In this document: positions 33,902-42,881 of the stretch, in pieces
Layout: each line of letters begins with the position of its first letter
How positions within the stretch are numbered: position 1 is the first letter of the stretch
Assembly: GCA_002428485.1 (NCBI GenBank)
Contig: DIWM01000038.1
Location: forward strand, 1 to 64,000
Source of the DNA: Deltaproteobacteria bacterium UBA6106
GTDB taxonomy: Bacteria; Desulfobacterota; Syntrophorhabdia; Syntrophorhabdales; Syntrophorhabdaceae
Direction: 5' to 3'
DNA length: 64,000 bases
Program-made: the position numbers and the translations under genes
Notes under the pieces: generated by a model
Told to the model about the DNA's origin: nothing
The model's input: the letters and a program-made list of their open reading frames with translations, nothing else
The model's database searches: none

Positions 33902-34795
33902 CTATGAGCCGCCTTTCTCTTTCCTTCCCCATCTCCTGTGGACCCAGAACCATTCATCGGGGTTTTTCAGGATGATGGATTCCAGGAATGCGTTCATCTT
34001 GCGGGTGTTCTCATAGACAAGCTCGTTGATATCGCCTTTTCTCTGAAAGTCAAGTGGGGCACCGCAGACGATGGTATACCGCATAAAACCCTCTCGCCGG
34101 GGATAGACGGGAAGGACCGGCGTGCCGGTTTTCATGCCTATGGTGGCCACCCCCCTGGTCGTCGGTACCTTTTCGCCGAAGAATTCCACGAAGACCCCGC
34201 GGGAACGTTTCTCACGCTGATCTCCGAGAATTGCGATGATCTTGTTTGCTTTGAGGTTCTTCATGACCTCCCGGCTGGTGTTTGCATTGAGGATGATTGT
34301 GAGACCTGTTGATTCCCTCAGGCTGTTAAGAAATTTATTGAGCATCGTGTGTTTCTTGAGGGGGCGGGCGAGCGCGATCACATCCCGCTGGAGTGTGTGG
34401 GAAGCCACCCCCATGATCTCCCAGTTTCCATAATGGAAGGTGAGGGCGATAATGCCTTTGTTGATCTTCAGGGCCTCATCGAAATAATGCCTGTTTTCAA
34501 TGGTAAACCGTGTGCCGTATTCTTCTTTGGGAAGATAGGGCATAAGTATGAGCTCGACAAAGTTGGTACCCAGTTTCTCAAAGCAGCTCTTTGCCGTGGC
34601 GACAACCTTTGCGCCATCGTAGTCGCTGAACACCCTTTTGATATTGGCAATGGCGACCCTCCTCCTGCTTTTCAGGAAAAAAAATCCCAGTCTTCCGAAA
34701 AAGATGCCTGCTTTCCACTGAAGATTTTCAGGGAAAATGCGGAGCGTCTGCTGGAGGATTTTGAGAATTGCGACGAGGATCAGGTCTGTCAACAC
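33902..34795 (-). CDS. Lysophospholipid/lipid A acyltransferase (LpxL/HtrB-like)
   Basis: A 297-residue membrane-anchored acyltransferase of the lipid A biosynthesis family. The catalytic motif is FHYGNWE (HxxxxE), with GDQREKRSRGVFVEFFGEKVPTTRG as the conserved downstream segment and WFWVHRRWG near the end, a signature of the family. It adds a secondary acyl chain to lipid A or a related molecule at the inner membrane. The start is GTG 34795, or the following TTG 34792; the Shine-Dalgarno is weak. It lies 6 bases after the Trm112-like gene and ends a long housekeeping run. An impure hydrophobic N-terminus anchors the protein. Confidence 0.9.
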   Translation of the reverse strand: MLTDLILVAILKILQQTLRIFPENLQWKAGIFFGRLGFFFLKSRRRVAIANIKRVFSDYDGAKVVATAKSCFEKLGTNFVELILMPYLPKEEYGTRFTIENRHYFDEALKINKGIIALTFHYGNWEIMGVASHTLQRDVIALARPLKKHTMLNKFLNSLRESTGLTIILNANTSREVMKNLKANKIIAILGDQREKRSRGVFVEFFGEKVPTTRGVATIGMKTGTPVLPVYPRREGFMRYTIVCGAPLDFQRKGDINELVYENTRKMNAFLESIILKNPDEWFWVHRRWGRKEKGGS

Positions 34796-34801
34796 AACCG
34801 T

Positions 34802-34978
34802 TTACGTCGGCTTGACCGGTATTGCTTCATCTATGAGCATAATAGGTATGTCGTCTTTTATGGGATAGAGAAGCTTGCAGGCATTGCATATAAGCCCATC
34901 TTTTGATTCGTTCAGTTTTATGTCGCCCTTGCACTTAGGACAGCAGAGGATTTTGAGCAGTTCCTCGCTTACAGGCAT
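34802..34978 (-). CDS. Trm112-family small zinc protein
   Basis: A 58-residue protein of the Trm112/YcaR family. Two cysteine pairs, CPKC (residues 13-16, after C12) and CNAC (residues 32-35), bind zinc, and the rest matches the compact family (SEELLKILCCPKC, LLYPIKDDIPIMLIDEA). Homologues activate methyltransferases or are found beside lipid A genes such as LpxK. GGGAGG lies upstream of the ATG at 34978. It sits between rpsA (12 bases) and the acyltransferase (6 bases), so the run is probably one transcript. Short but convincing. Confidence 0.88.
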   Translation of the reverse strand: MPVSEELLKILCCPKCKGDIKLNESKDGLICNACKLLYPIKDDIPIMLIDEAIPVKPT

Positions 34979-34990
34979 GTTCCCTCCCTG

Positions 34991-36706
34991 TTAAGAAATA
35001 TTCTCCGGATTATTAAGTTTCATGGCCGGCTCAAGGATATCGCCAAGCGTCGAGAATGCGCCTTCTCCCGAAGAAGAGGGTTCTGCGCTGTTTTTATCAT
35101 CCTGTTTTTTGAGAAGCTTGGTGCTTAACCCGATCCTTTTTTCTCTTTCGTTAATATTCAGAATAATCGCTTTTATTTTATCGTCGATGGCAAAGACCTC
35201 GTTCAGTTGTTTTCCCTGTATGTCATCCATCTCGGAGAGGTGGATAAGCCCTTCGATGCCCTCTTCGATCTCGATGAAAGCGCCGAAATCGGTGATGCTT
35301 GTAATGTATCCCTCAACAATGTCCCCTACGTGATACCTCGCCCCAAGCCCTTTCCACGGATCTTCCTTCAGCCTTTTCAAGCTAAGAGAGAATTTTTTTT
35401 GTTCCTTGTCTATATTGAGTACAAGGGCATCTACAAACATCCCTTTTTTGAATGATTCAGGTATGGTTTTTTTACGCCGTGACCAGGAGATCTCTGAGAC
35501 ATGGACGAGACCGTCGATCCCGCTTCCGATCCCCAGGAACATGCCGAAATCAGTAAAGTTCTTTATCTTGCCTTTTACTATCGAACCCGGGACATATTGC
35601 GTGGTGAGTTCTTCCCACGGATCGGGAGCAAGCTGTTTCAACCCGAGGGATATCCTTTTTTTCTCAGGATCGATGTGAAGGACGACGAGTTCGAGCCAAT
35701 CACCCTTGCTCACCAGTTTGCCGGGGTTTTTTATCTTCTTGTCCCAGCTCATTTCGCTGATGTGAAGCAAACCTTCTACGCCCTGTTCAAGCTCAACGAA
35801 GACACCGTAATCGACAACGCCGACAACCTTTCCCTTTACCTTGCTCTCCTCCGTGTACTTTTCCTCGATGTTTAACCACGGGTCCGGCTTGAGTTGCTTC
35901 ATACCAAGCGCGATGCGCCCCTTTTCAGTGTCTATGCTCAATACCTTTACCTTCACCTCGTCGCCGATACGAAGATATTCTTTTGGGTGCGTGATCTTTC
36001 CCCAGGTAATGTCGTTCACATGGAGAAAACCGTCCACCCCGCCTATATCCACGAAAGCGCCATAATCAGTTATGTTTCTGATGAAACCATAAAGGACCTG
36101 ACCATCTTTTGCATTTTTCCAGAACTCCTGTCTTTTCTTGTCACGCTCTTCTTCCAGGAGAAGCCTTCTCGAAATGATAACGTTCCCTTTTCTTTTGTTG
36201 ACCTTGATTACTTTGAATTTCAGGTGTCTGCCTACAAAAGAGGAGGGATTTTTGACGGGCTTAATATCGACCTGCGATATAGGCAGGAATGCGTTTATCC
36301 CAATGTTGACGGAGAAACCGCCTTTCAGCTCAGAGGCGATGGTGCCTTCGACAGCGGTGCCCTCTTCGAGGGACTTATCGATCTTTTCCCATGTCCTGAT
36401 CTCATCGACGTGCTGTTTTGAGAGCTGCAGAAGGCCCGATTCCCTGTCTCTTCCTACGATCATTACCTCTACCGTATCTCCCACGTTCACGCCGGTCTCA
36501 CCAGGCTTCCCCGTAAATTCGCCCATAGGGAGCACTCCTTCCGATTTGAGACCAACGTCAACGATCACCTTATCCCCATTTATGTTGATTATCTTACCCT
36601 GTAAGATATTTCCGTCCTGCAGGCTCTTCATCGATGTTTCATAGAGCGCCCTCATCTCTTCTTGTGTTTTTTCTTTTTGAGCTGCTGTATCGCCGCTATC
36701 AACCAT
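34991..36706 (-). CDS. rpsA: 30S ribosomal protein S1
   Basis: A 571-residue protein with six S1 RNA-binding domains at about residues 33-100, 117-183, 200-270, 287-357, 374-444 and 461-530. The later domains show the GxVxxxxxFGxFVxxxxGxxGLxHxSE pattern, for example ITDYGAFVDIGGVDGFLHV and VVDYGVFVELEQGVEGLLH. S1 binds mRNA leaders and helps 30S initiation. Length fits S1 proteins of Proteobacteria. The start ATG (36706) is 9 bases from the ispH stop. A C-terminal acidic/serine tail follows the last domain. The cmk-ispH-rpsA order resembles arrangements seen in other bacteria. Confidence 0.97.
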   Translation of the reverse strand: MVDSGDTAAQKEKTQEEMRALYETSMKSLQDGNILQGKIININGDKVIVDVGLKSEGVLPMGEFTGKPGETGVNVGDTVEVMIVGRDRESGLLQLSKQHVDEIRTWEKIDKSLEEGTAVEGTIASELKGGFSVNIGINAFLPISQVDIKPVKNPSSFVGRHLKFKVIKVNKRKGNVIISRRLLLEEERDKKRQEFWKNAKDGQVLYGFIRNITDYGAFVDIGGVDGFLHVNDITWGKITHPKEYLRIGDEVKVKVLSIDTEKGRIALGMKQLKPDPWLNIEEKYTEESKVKGKVVGVVDYGVFVELEQGVEGLLHISEMSWDKKIKNPGKLVSKGDWLELVVLHIDPEKKRISLGLKQLAPDPWEELTTQYVPGSIVKGKIKNFTDFGMFLGIGSGIDGLVHVSEISWSRRKKTIPESFKKGMFVDALVLNIDKEQKKFSLSLKRLKEDPWKGLGARYHVGDIVEGYITSITDFGAFIEIEEGIEGLIHLSEMDDIQGKQLNEVFAIDDKIKAIILNINEREKRIGLSTKLLKKQDDKNSAEPSSSGEGAFSTLGDILEPAMKLNNPENIS

Positions 36707-36715
36707 GCCTTCCCC

Positions 36716-37537
36716 CTAAAGATTTTTTACACGCCTCTCCACTGAATCTATGATAAGGTCCGGGGTTGAAGCCCCTGCCGTTATTCCTGTTTTATGTACG
36801 CCACGGAACCATTCCGGCTTGACATCGTCTGCGGTCTCGATCTGGTATACACGAGGTTGCACAGCGTGGACAACCTTATAGAGCTTTGACGTATTAGCGC
36901 TGTTCTTCCCCCCGACAACGAGCATCATATCAACCTTCCCTGCCAGGGCGACCGCCTCTTTCTGCCTGATCTCAGTGCTTTCGCAGATCGTGTTATAAAT
37001 ACGCAGTTCCTGTACATTTCCAGCCAGCTCCCTTACAATATTGACAAATGTACCCTTATCGAGCGTGGTCTGGCTAACCACCCCAACCTTTTTTGCTTCC
37101 ATTACCGTTGGTTCCTGCAATACAATACCATCGTTGTCCAAATAACTCAAGACACTTTTCACTTCCGGATGGTTTTTATCCCCTATGATTACAACCTTAT
37201 AGCCGTTTTTCTTAAGGTACATGGCGTGTTTTCTGACCCTCTTGACAAAGGGGCACGTGGTGTCAATCCACCTGAGGCCCTTCTGTTTGATATGTTCTTC
37301 CTCATCCTTTTTGATCCCATGCGTCCTGAAGACAACGACCCCGTCGTTTATCCCGAGAATGTCTTCAATTGGTGTAACCCCTTTTTCCTTCAAAATATTG
37401 ACCATTTGAGGATTGTGGATGATGGGTCCTATGGTGTACACCTTTTGCCGGCCGTCCCCGGCCTCTTTCAGGACCATATTGATAGCCCTTTTTACGCCAA
37501 AACAGAAACCGATATTTTTTGCTTTCAGGACTTTCAT
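36716..37537 (-). CDS. ispH: 4-hydroxy-3-methylbut-2-enyl diphosphate reductase
   Basis: A 273-residue enzyme of the MEP isoprenoid pathway that converts HMBPP to IPP and DMAPP. The three cysteine ligands of its unusual 4Fe-4S cluster are in GFCFGVKRA (residue 12), DTTCPFV (near 94) and NTICEST (near 190). THGIKKDE and KNSANTSKL are family segments, and GASTPD closes the protein. Length is typical (about 280). Its ATG overlaps the cmk stop by four bases. The pathway supplies quinone and peptidoglycan lipid carriers. Confidence 0.97.
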   Translation of the reverse strand: MKVLKAKNIGFCFGVKRAINMVLKEAGDGRQKVYTIGPIIHNPQMVNILKEKGVTPIEDILGINDGVVVFRTHGIKKDEEEHIKQKGLRWIDTTCPFVKRVRKHAMYLKKNGYKVVIIGDKNHPEVKSVLSYLDNDGIVLQEPTVMEAKKVGVVSQTTLDKGTFVNIVRELAGNVQELRIYNTICESTEIRQKEAVALAGKVDMMLVVGGKNSANTSKLYKVVHAVQPRVYQIETADDVKPEWFRGVHKTGITAGASTPDLIIDSVERRVKNL

Positions 37538-38208
37538 TGCCTCTCCTTTTCCCTTACATGCCTTAAAAGAATCGCAAGGACCCCCTGTATGTCAACTCCG
37601 GTTGTATCTACGAACACCGCGCCCTCCGGTATGATGAGGGGCGCAATGCTTCTCTCGGAATCGTTTTTATCCCTTTTCAGCATATCATTTTTTACTTCTG
37701 TCAATCCCGTGTCCATACCCTTGGATTTGAACTCGAGATGTCTTCTTTGCGCCCGCTCTCCCGGATCGGCATCGAGATAGAATTTTATATCTGCGTAGGG
37801 GAAAACGACGCTTCCCGTATCCCTCCCTTCGAGCACGACGCCACCGTCCCTCCCTATCCCCCGCTGTATCTTTGTAAGGTACTGCCTCACAGAGCTTTTC
37901 TGTGAAAGGATTGAAGCCCGCGATGAGATGTCCGGCGTCCGGATTTCGCCGGAGATATCACTGTCCGCAAGGAAGACCTTCGTGTCCCCGGTAAAATCGA
38001 ACCGGATGTCAAGATTGTCCAGAAATTCTTCGACAGGGGCTTCGGCATCCCTGTCTCCAAAGGCGTAGGCAATCCCCCGGTACATTGCGCCGGTATCGAG
38101 GTATACATAACCGAGGGTTTTTGACAGCATCCTTGCTAACGTGCTTTTACCCGCTCCGCTCGGGCCGTCAATAGTAATGATCAGTTTTTTTCCTGGGTTT
38201 TTTCCCAT
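37534..38208 (-). CDS. cmk: Cytidylate kinase
   Basis: A 224-residue nucleoside monophosphate kinase that phosphorylates CMP and dCMP with ATP. The P-loop is DGPSGAGKSTLAR near residue 14, followed by YLDTGAMYRGIAYA, the large-type CMP-binding insert (FTGDTKVFLADSDISGEIR) and GRDTGSVVFPYADIKFYLDA. Start ATG at 38208. It is the first gene after a 184-base repeat-like spacer and couples to ispH by a four-base overlap. Confidence 0.96.
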   Translation of the reverse strand: MGKNPGKKLIITIDGPSGAGKSTLARMLSKTLGYVYLDTGAMYRGIAYAFGDRDAEAPVEEFLDNLDIRFDFTGDTKVFLADSDISGEIRTPDISSRASILSQKSSVRQYLTKIQRGIGRDGGVVLEGRDTGSVVFPYADIKFYLDADPGERAQRRHLEFKSKGMDTGLTEVKNDMLKRDKNDSERSIAPLIIPEGAVFVDTTGVDIQGVLAILLRHVREKERQ

Positions 38209-38392
38209 TGTTCCCCGTGTCTTTACAAAACCCGTTCAACGTTCAAGGTTCTATGTTCAAGGTTTAAAAAAACAGATACTCGATGCTGGAGACTCGATAC
38301 CGGATACTGGTTGTATAGAACGAGTAACAAGGAGCGAGGGACAATGAACGGATTTTCTCTGTGTGCTGATTGCTGAAAGCTATCTGCTGAAG
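38209..38392. other. Spacer with short repeated phrases
   Basis: No gene. The sequence contains GTTCAACGTTCAAGGTTC, AGATACTCGATGCTGGAGACTCGATACCGGATACTGG and GCTGATTGCTGAAAGC-type phrases, matching the style of the other degenerate intergenic repeats. No promoter for cmk is obvious. Confidence 0.5.
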
Positions 38393-39457
38393 TTATATGG
38401 CCCTCCGCAGGGTCTCGATGAAACGCTTGTTCTCGTTCATTCTTCCGACAGAAACCCTGATAAAATCCGGCAGCCCGTAAGCGCCCATCCATCGGACGAT
38501 AACCTTTTCGTCAAAAAGCCTTTTTGTTATTGCCTCGGCCTCCTTGCCGAGCTTCACGAGAAGGAAATTTGCCTCCGATGGAATAAATTCAACAGGCAGC
38601 TCTTTGAGCGCCTTGCTGAAAAAGAGCATGCCGTTTTTGTTGTTCCTGAGGACCTTTTTGAGATGTACGCTGTCAGAGAGGGCCGCCTGCGCTGCAATGA
38701 GGGCCATCATATTGACGCTGAAAGGTTGTTTGGTTCTCTCCAGAAAGGCGACCAGGGATTCTTCGCCTATGCCGTATCCTATACGCAGCCCTGCAAGGCC
38801 GTAGGCCTTGGAAAAGGTGCGCAGCACGAGGACAGGCCGTTCAGCGATACCTTTGATGGTATGGGGGAATTGTACGCTTTCGACGAACTCTGCGTATGCC
38901 TCATCGACAACTACGAGGACTTCAGGCGGCACGGTATTCAGAAAATTTTCAAACTCCTCCTGCACGAAGATCGTCCCAGTCGGGTTGAGGGGGTTGTTAA
39001 GAAAAACAACACGTGTGGCCTCATCGATCTGCCTGCTGATGAGGCCAAGGTCTACATGCATATCGACGAGGGGGACCTTGCGAACCTCATAGCCGTATAT
39101 CTGTGCAGCAATGGCATAAAACGCAAAAGACGGATCAGATATGATGATCCTGTTTTTTTTCTCATGCTTCATGGCCTTGAGGGTCATCTCGATGAGCTCG
39201 TTGGAGCCGTTTCCGATAAGGACCTGCTCCGGCCTCGTACCGAATTTTTTTGCGATTGCACCCTTTAATTCAGGCTCTCCGCCGGGATATCTGTTGGTAT
39301 AAAAGAGGGCATCGAGGATCCGTGAGAATACTTTCGGCGAAGGCGGGAAGGGGTTTTCGTTGGAAGAGAGCCTTACCCAGCCCTCATCAAAACCGTACAT
39401 CATGGCTTTTGGATAATAGGGTATCTTTTTGACGTCCTCGTGTATCGTTAATTTCAT
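38393..39457 (-). CDS. hisC: Histidinol-phosphate aminotransferase
   Basis: A 354-residue PLP-dependent aminotransferase of fold type I. LSSNENPFPPSPKV is the N-terminal signature of HisC, GNGSNELIEMTL follows, and the PLP lysine is in TFSKAYGLAGLRIGYG. Its product makes histidinol phosphate in histidine synthesis; family members may also act in phenylalanine or other pathways. It overlaps the PHP gene by four bases. No other his genes lie in the window, so histidine function is likely but context does not confirm it. An orphan HisC may also act on aromatic substrates. Confidence 0.92.
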   Translation of the reverse strand: MKLTIHEDVKKIPYYPKAMMYGFDEGWVRLSSNENPFPPSPKVFSRILDALFYTNRYPGGEPELKGAIAKKFGTRPEQVLIGNGSNELIEMTLKAMKHEKKNRIIISDPSFAFYAIAAQIYGYEVRKVPLVDMHVDLGLISRQIDEATRVVFLNNPLNPTGTIFVQEEFENFLNTVPPEVLVVVDEAYAEFVESVQFPHTIKGIAERPVLVLRTFSKAYGLAGLRIGYGIGEESLVAFLERTKQPFSVNMMALIAAQAALSDSVHLKKVLRNNKNGMLFFSKALKELPVEFIPSEANFLLVKLGKEAEAITKRLFDEKVIVRWMGAYGLPDFIRVSVGRMNENKRFIETLRRAI

Positions 39458-40113
39458 GATTTCCTTTTCGTGATCCCTTTTACAAATTCCATGGCATCCT
39501 TCTGCATCGTATCGAAGTCCTGGAGCGAAAGGCCTGCCCCGAGCACGACCTTCTTCGCGTCCTCCCCGGAGATAAGGTCCGATGGGCTGTGCGAATCTGT
39601 GTTCAGCAACAGCCTTGCGCCGATCTTTTTCGCCAGGCGTGCCACATGACCGTTCGTCAGCGAGTGCCCCTTCCTTGATGTTATCTCCAGGAAAGTGCCG
39701 CCCTTTTTTGCCATTACAACATCTTCCTCGGTGATGAGGCCGGGATGCGCGAGGATGTCCGCCCTGGCCTCGATGGCCGCCCTGTTCGTCCCTTGCTCTA
39801 CGGGCTCGACGATCGTTTCCCCATGGACGACAACGTAGGAGACGCCGAGACTCCGCGCAAAGGCTGTCAATTCCCCGATGAGGCCTTTGGGGCTGTGGGT
39901 TATCTCAACGCCGGGAACAACGATGATGCCCTTGTAGTGCTTCAGCTCTTTCTTTAATCTCAGCATCCCGGCGACGACCGTCTCGATGTTCGTGGAGTCT
40001 GCGTGGTCAGAGATGCCGATAACCTTGTATCCCTTTGCCTTTGCCCTCCGTACAAGCTCTGACGGCAGGAGTTCGCCGTCGCTGAAGAGGGTATGTGTGT
40101 GCAGGTCTATCAT
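39454..40113 (-). CDS. PHP domain phosphoesterase
   Basis: A 219-residue protein of the PHP superfamily with metal-binding motifs DLHTHTLFSDG (residues 3-13), ISDHADS, EITHSPKG and LNTDSHSPSD. The fold binds two or three metals and cleaves phosphoesters; the family includes histidinol phosphatases of the HisK type and nucleases. The four-base overlap with hisC favours a histidinol-phosphatase role, but shorter stand-alone PHP proteins have varied substrates, so this is inference. The start ATG has a moderate Shine-Dalgarno. Confidence 0.9.
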   Translation of the reverse strand: MIDLHTHTLFSDGELLPSELVRRAKAKGYKVIGISDHADSTNIETVVAGMLRLKKELKHYKGIIVVPGVEITHSPKGLIGELTAFARSLGVSYVVVHGETIVEPVEQGTNRAAIEARADILAHPGLITEEDVVMAKKGGTFLEITSRKGHSLTNGHVARLAKKIGARLLLNTDSHSPSDLISGEDAKKVVLGAGLSLQDFDTMQKDAMEFVKGITKRKS

Positions 40114-40116
40114 GGC

Positions 40117-40148
40117 TACATCTTATATTTGCTACATCTTATATTTGC
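40117..40148. repeat. 16-bp tandem duplication at a gene junction
   Basis: TACATCTTATATTTGC occurs twice head to tail. One copy encodes the last codons and stop of the bifunctional nuclease gene; the other fills the junction with the PHP gene. It looks like a recent small duplication. Confidence 0.85.
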
Positions 40149-40629
40149 CGAAGTCGTCCTGGGAGAGGTTCTCCAGTATCTCTTCCCATTCAGTCGTATC
40201 CGTAACGACCTTGTCGCCCTTCTGCGAGAGGTCTACCTTTGCCGATCTCTGGATAACGCTCTCTTCAACGAAGATGGATGCGCCTGTCCGCAGCGCAATC
40301 GCAAGGGCATCGCTTGGCCGTGCATCAATGGTGAGCCTCTTGTTGTTCACATCCATGTGGATCAGGGCATAGTAGGTATTGTCCTTCAGATCGTTCACCT
40401 CTATCTTGATCACCTTGATGCCGAGCTGATCGAGGATGTTTTTAAGGAGGTCATGGGTCATGGGCCTCGGGGTCTGAATATTCTCCAGGGCTGTCGCGAT
40501 GCTCGAGGCCTCGAGAAGACCGATCCAGATAGGAAGGACATCCTTTTCCTCCAGGTCTTTCAAAAGTACGATCGGGGTATTTGTAAAGGGGTCAACGGTA
40601 ATGCCCGCAATCTTCATCTCCTTCAACAT
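40132..40629 (-). CDS. Bifunctional nuclease family protein (DUF151)
   Basis: A 165-residue protein of the bifunctional nuclease family (PF02577). LPIWIGLLEASSIATALE, TPRPMTHDLL, IDARPSDALAIALRTGASIFVEE are its hallmark segments. Members were described with RNase and DNase activity in plants and are widespread in bacteria, where the role is not defined. ATG 40629 follows GGAGGTACAGGT and overlaps the miaB stop by seven bases. It precedes the PHP gene. Confidence 0.9.
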   Translation of the reverse strand: MLKEMKIAGITVDPFTNTPIVLLKDLEEKDVLPIWIGLLEASSIATALENIQTPRPMTHDLLKNILDQLGIKVIKIEVNDLKDNTYYALIHMDVNNKRLTIDARPSDALAIALRTGASIFVEESVIQRSAKVDLSQKGDKVVTDTTEWEEILENLSQDDFGKYKM

Positions 40630-41948
40630 ACCTGTACCTCCTTTAATTTTGCCCCTTCACCTTTCAATGAATTGGCATAACCTTTTGCTATTGTAACATC
40701 GACGAACCTGTTCATCATGGTAAGCTGGCCGCGAAAATTTACGATCTTACTGGTCCTCGTTCTCCCTGTGAGCTCATCGTTTGAGTTTTTGCTTACACCT
40801 TCCGTCAGCACCTCGACGGTTTCGCCCTCCATTGCCTTGTTCTTCGAGAGCGTTATTTCCCTCTGGAGCTTTTGGAGATGGTGGAGCCTTTCAAGGGCTT
40901 TTGCCGGCGGCACCTTGCCCGGCATGGTTGAGGCAGCGGCAAGCTTCCTCGGGGAAAAGGCAAAAGAGAATATGCCGTCGAATTGAATGTTCTCTATGAG
41001 GTCCATGGTCTTCCTGAAGTCTTCTTCGTCTTCGCCGGGAAAACCGACGATGCAGTCCGCCGTGACGGCAATGTCGCTGCACCTGTCCCTCAGCGCTTCC
41101 ACCTTTGCCATGTATTCGCCTGAACTGTAGCCCCGGTTCATGAGCTTGAGTATCCTGTCAGAGCCTGACTGAAAGGGGAGGTGGATATGCTCGCAGAGCT
41201 TCTCCAATCTTCCGAAGCAGCCGATCAGCTCCGGCGAAAGATCGCGCGGGTGCGACGTGACGAACCGGATCCTTTCTATGCCGTCGATGCCGTTGATTTC
41301 CTGCAGCAGTTCCGGGAAGGAGATATCTTCCCTTGTATTGTTGTAGGAATTGACATTCTGTCCAAGCAGCGTAATCTCTTTTATCCCCTTGTTGCCGAGC
41401 GCGGCGATCTCCTGAAGAATATCGCGGCTGTCCCTGCTTGATTCCCGTCCCCGCACATAGGGCACAACGCAGTAGCTGCAGAAATTGTTGCACCCTTTTA
41501 TGATCGTTACGTAAGCCTTGACGCTGTCCTGGCCGTATCCCGGCCTTATGACGAGGGATTCATTGCACCCGTTCTCGGAGAAATCAAGGAGGGGTTCATC
41601 GTGCAGCGCCAGATCGATGGCCTTTTTGATCTTGTGGATGTTTGAAGGGCCAAGAGAGAAATCGATAAAGGGCAACCGCTGCAGTATGTCCTCTTTTTCC
41701 ATCTGCGCTATACAGCCGGTGACCCCGACGATCGTGCCTTTTTTCTCTTTAGCGTCTCTCAGCCTGCCCATGAGGCTGTAAAATTTTTGTTCAGCCTTTT
41801 CCCGTATGCAGCAGGTGTTGACAATGACGACGTCGGCCTTTTTTGCATCCTCAACCCGCTGCATACCCTCGCCGGCAAGAAGTGATGCCATCTTTTCCAT
41901 ATCGTGCTCGTTCATCTGGCATCCAAAATTTTCAATACAGAATTTCAT
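40623..41948 (-). CDS. miaB: tRNA-2-methylthio-N6-dimethylallyladenosine synthase
   Basis: A 441-residue methylthiotransferase that thiomethylates N6-dimethylallyladenosine at position 37 of tRNAs. The N-terminal UPF0004 domain has FGCQMNEHD and NTCCIREKAE for the auxiliary cluster; the radical SAM motif is GCNNFCSYCVVPYVRG (C-x3-C-x2-C); a TRAM domain closes the C-terminus (LTGRTRTSKIVNF). I use ATG 41948, giving MKFCIENFGCQ; an upstream ATG at 41972 would add eight residues without better evidence. It lies between surE and the bifunctional nuclease gene. Confidence 0.96.
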   Translation of the reverse strand: MKFCIENFGCQMNEHDMEKMASLLAGEGMQRVEDAKKADVVIVNTCCIREKAEQKFYSLMGRLRDAKEKKGTIVGVTGCIAQMEKEDILQRLPFIDFSLGPSNIHKIKKAIDLALHDEPLLDFSENGCNESLVIRPGYGQDSVKAYVTIIKGCNNFCSYCVVPYVRGRESSRDSRDILQEIAALGNKGIKEITLLGQNVNSYNNTREDISFPELLQEINGIDGIERIRFVTSHPRDLSPELIGCFGRLEKLCEHIHLPFQSGSDRILKLMNRGYSSGEYMAKVEALRDRCSDIAVTADCIVGFPGEDEEDFRKTMDLIENIQFDGIFSFAFSPRKLAAASTMPGKVPPAKALERLHHLQKLQREITLSKNKAMEGETVEVLTEGVSKNSNDELTGRTRTSKIVNFRGQLTMMNRFVDVTIAKGYANSLKGEGAKLKEVQVC

Positions 41949-42032
41949 CGTAATGTCCATTACTATCAGCAACCGGCACAGCGACGATCATAAAAAGTTG
42001 AAAGCTGCCCGCTGATGGCTGATAGCTGCCTT

Positions 42033-42782
42033 TCATACGCTTTTCCCGAAATGTCCTTTATATCTTCTCATTGACCGCATGCTGCTCATGTCAAGGTCCA
42101 TCGGAGTTATCGATATGTAACCTTTTTCAATTGCGTAAAAATCGGATCCCCTGATGTGTTCGTAGTTTTCCCCGTTGCCGCCGATCCAGTAATATTTACC
42201 GCCTCTCGGATCAAGCCTCTCAACAACTGCATCATTATATATCCTTTTGCCAAGCCTTGTCACCATAAAACCTTTTACCTGCTTCATCGGCAGGTTGGGA
42301 ATGTTGATATTTAAAAAGGTGTTATCCGGTGTCCCGATGTCGCAGATATTCTTAATTATCCTTTCAACGATCCTTACCGCGTCATTGAAACGAAAATTGT
42401 CTCTTGCACAAAGGGATACTGCCAAAGAAGGTATCCGCATAAAGGCACCTTCCTTTGCAGCCGCTACGGTCCCCGAGTAATTCACGTCCTGACCCATATT
42501 GGGGCCTTTGTTGATCCCGGAGATGATGAGGTGTGGGGGTCGTTTCAGCACTACCTTGACACCGAGATATACACAATCGGCAGGGGTCCCGTTCGTTGAA
42601 TAGATCCCGGCTGCAATTTCCGTTATCCTCAGCGGTTTGTGGAGGGTGATCGCGTGTGCGACACAGGTCCTTTCCCTCTCGGGAGATATGATGAATATGT
42701 CGTGTTTTTTTAGGAGATGATTCCTGAGGGTCAGGATACCCTCTGAATTCACGCCGTCGTCATTTGTTAAGAGGATTAGCAA
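42033..42782 (-). CDS. surE: 5'/3'-nucleotidase SurE
   Basis: A 249-residue survival protein with 5'/3'-nucleotidase and exopolyphosphatase activity. The metal-binding motif at the N-terminus is LTNDDGV, then GTPADCVYLG and SGINKGPNMGQDVNYSGTV. The frame stays open upstream through the tRNA gene, so the start must lie downstream of it. TTG 42782 gives MLILLTNDDGV, exactly matching the family length; the other candidate is TTG 42797. The gene begins 23 bases after the 3' end of tRNA-Pro on the same strand and may be co-transcribed with it. Confidence 0.92.
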   Translation of the reverse strand: MLILLTNDDGVNSEGILTLRNHLLKKHDIFIISPERERTCVAHAITLHKPLRITEIAAGIYSTNGTPADCVYLGVKVVLKRPPHLIISGINKGPNMGQDVNYSGTVAAAKEGAFMRIPSLAVSLCARDNFRFNDAVRIVERIIKNICDIGTPDNTFLNINIPNLPMKQVKGFMVTRLGKRIYNDAVVERLDPRGGKYYWIGGNGENYEHIRGSDFYAIEKGYISITPMDLDMSSMRSMRRYKGHFGKSV

Positions 42783-42805
42783 GCGAACACCAGCCAAATT
42801 AAGAA

Positions 42806-42881
42806 TCGGGGCGACGGGATTTGAACCTGCGGCCTCCTGCACCCCAAGCAGGTGCGCTAAACCATGCTGCGCTACGCCCCG
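42806..42881 (-). tRNA. tRNA-Pro (GGG)
   Basis: A 76-nt cloverleaf on the minus strand. The acceptor stem pairs CGGGGCG (42881-42875) with CGCCCCG (42813-42807), followed by discriminator A. The anticodon stem is CCTGC/GCAGG around loop TTGGGGT, giving anticodon GGG. The T arm has GGTTCAAATCC. CCA is not encoded; the next bases are TTCTT. Confidence 0.95.
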
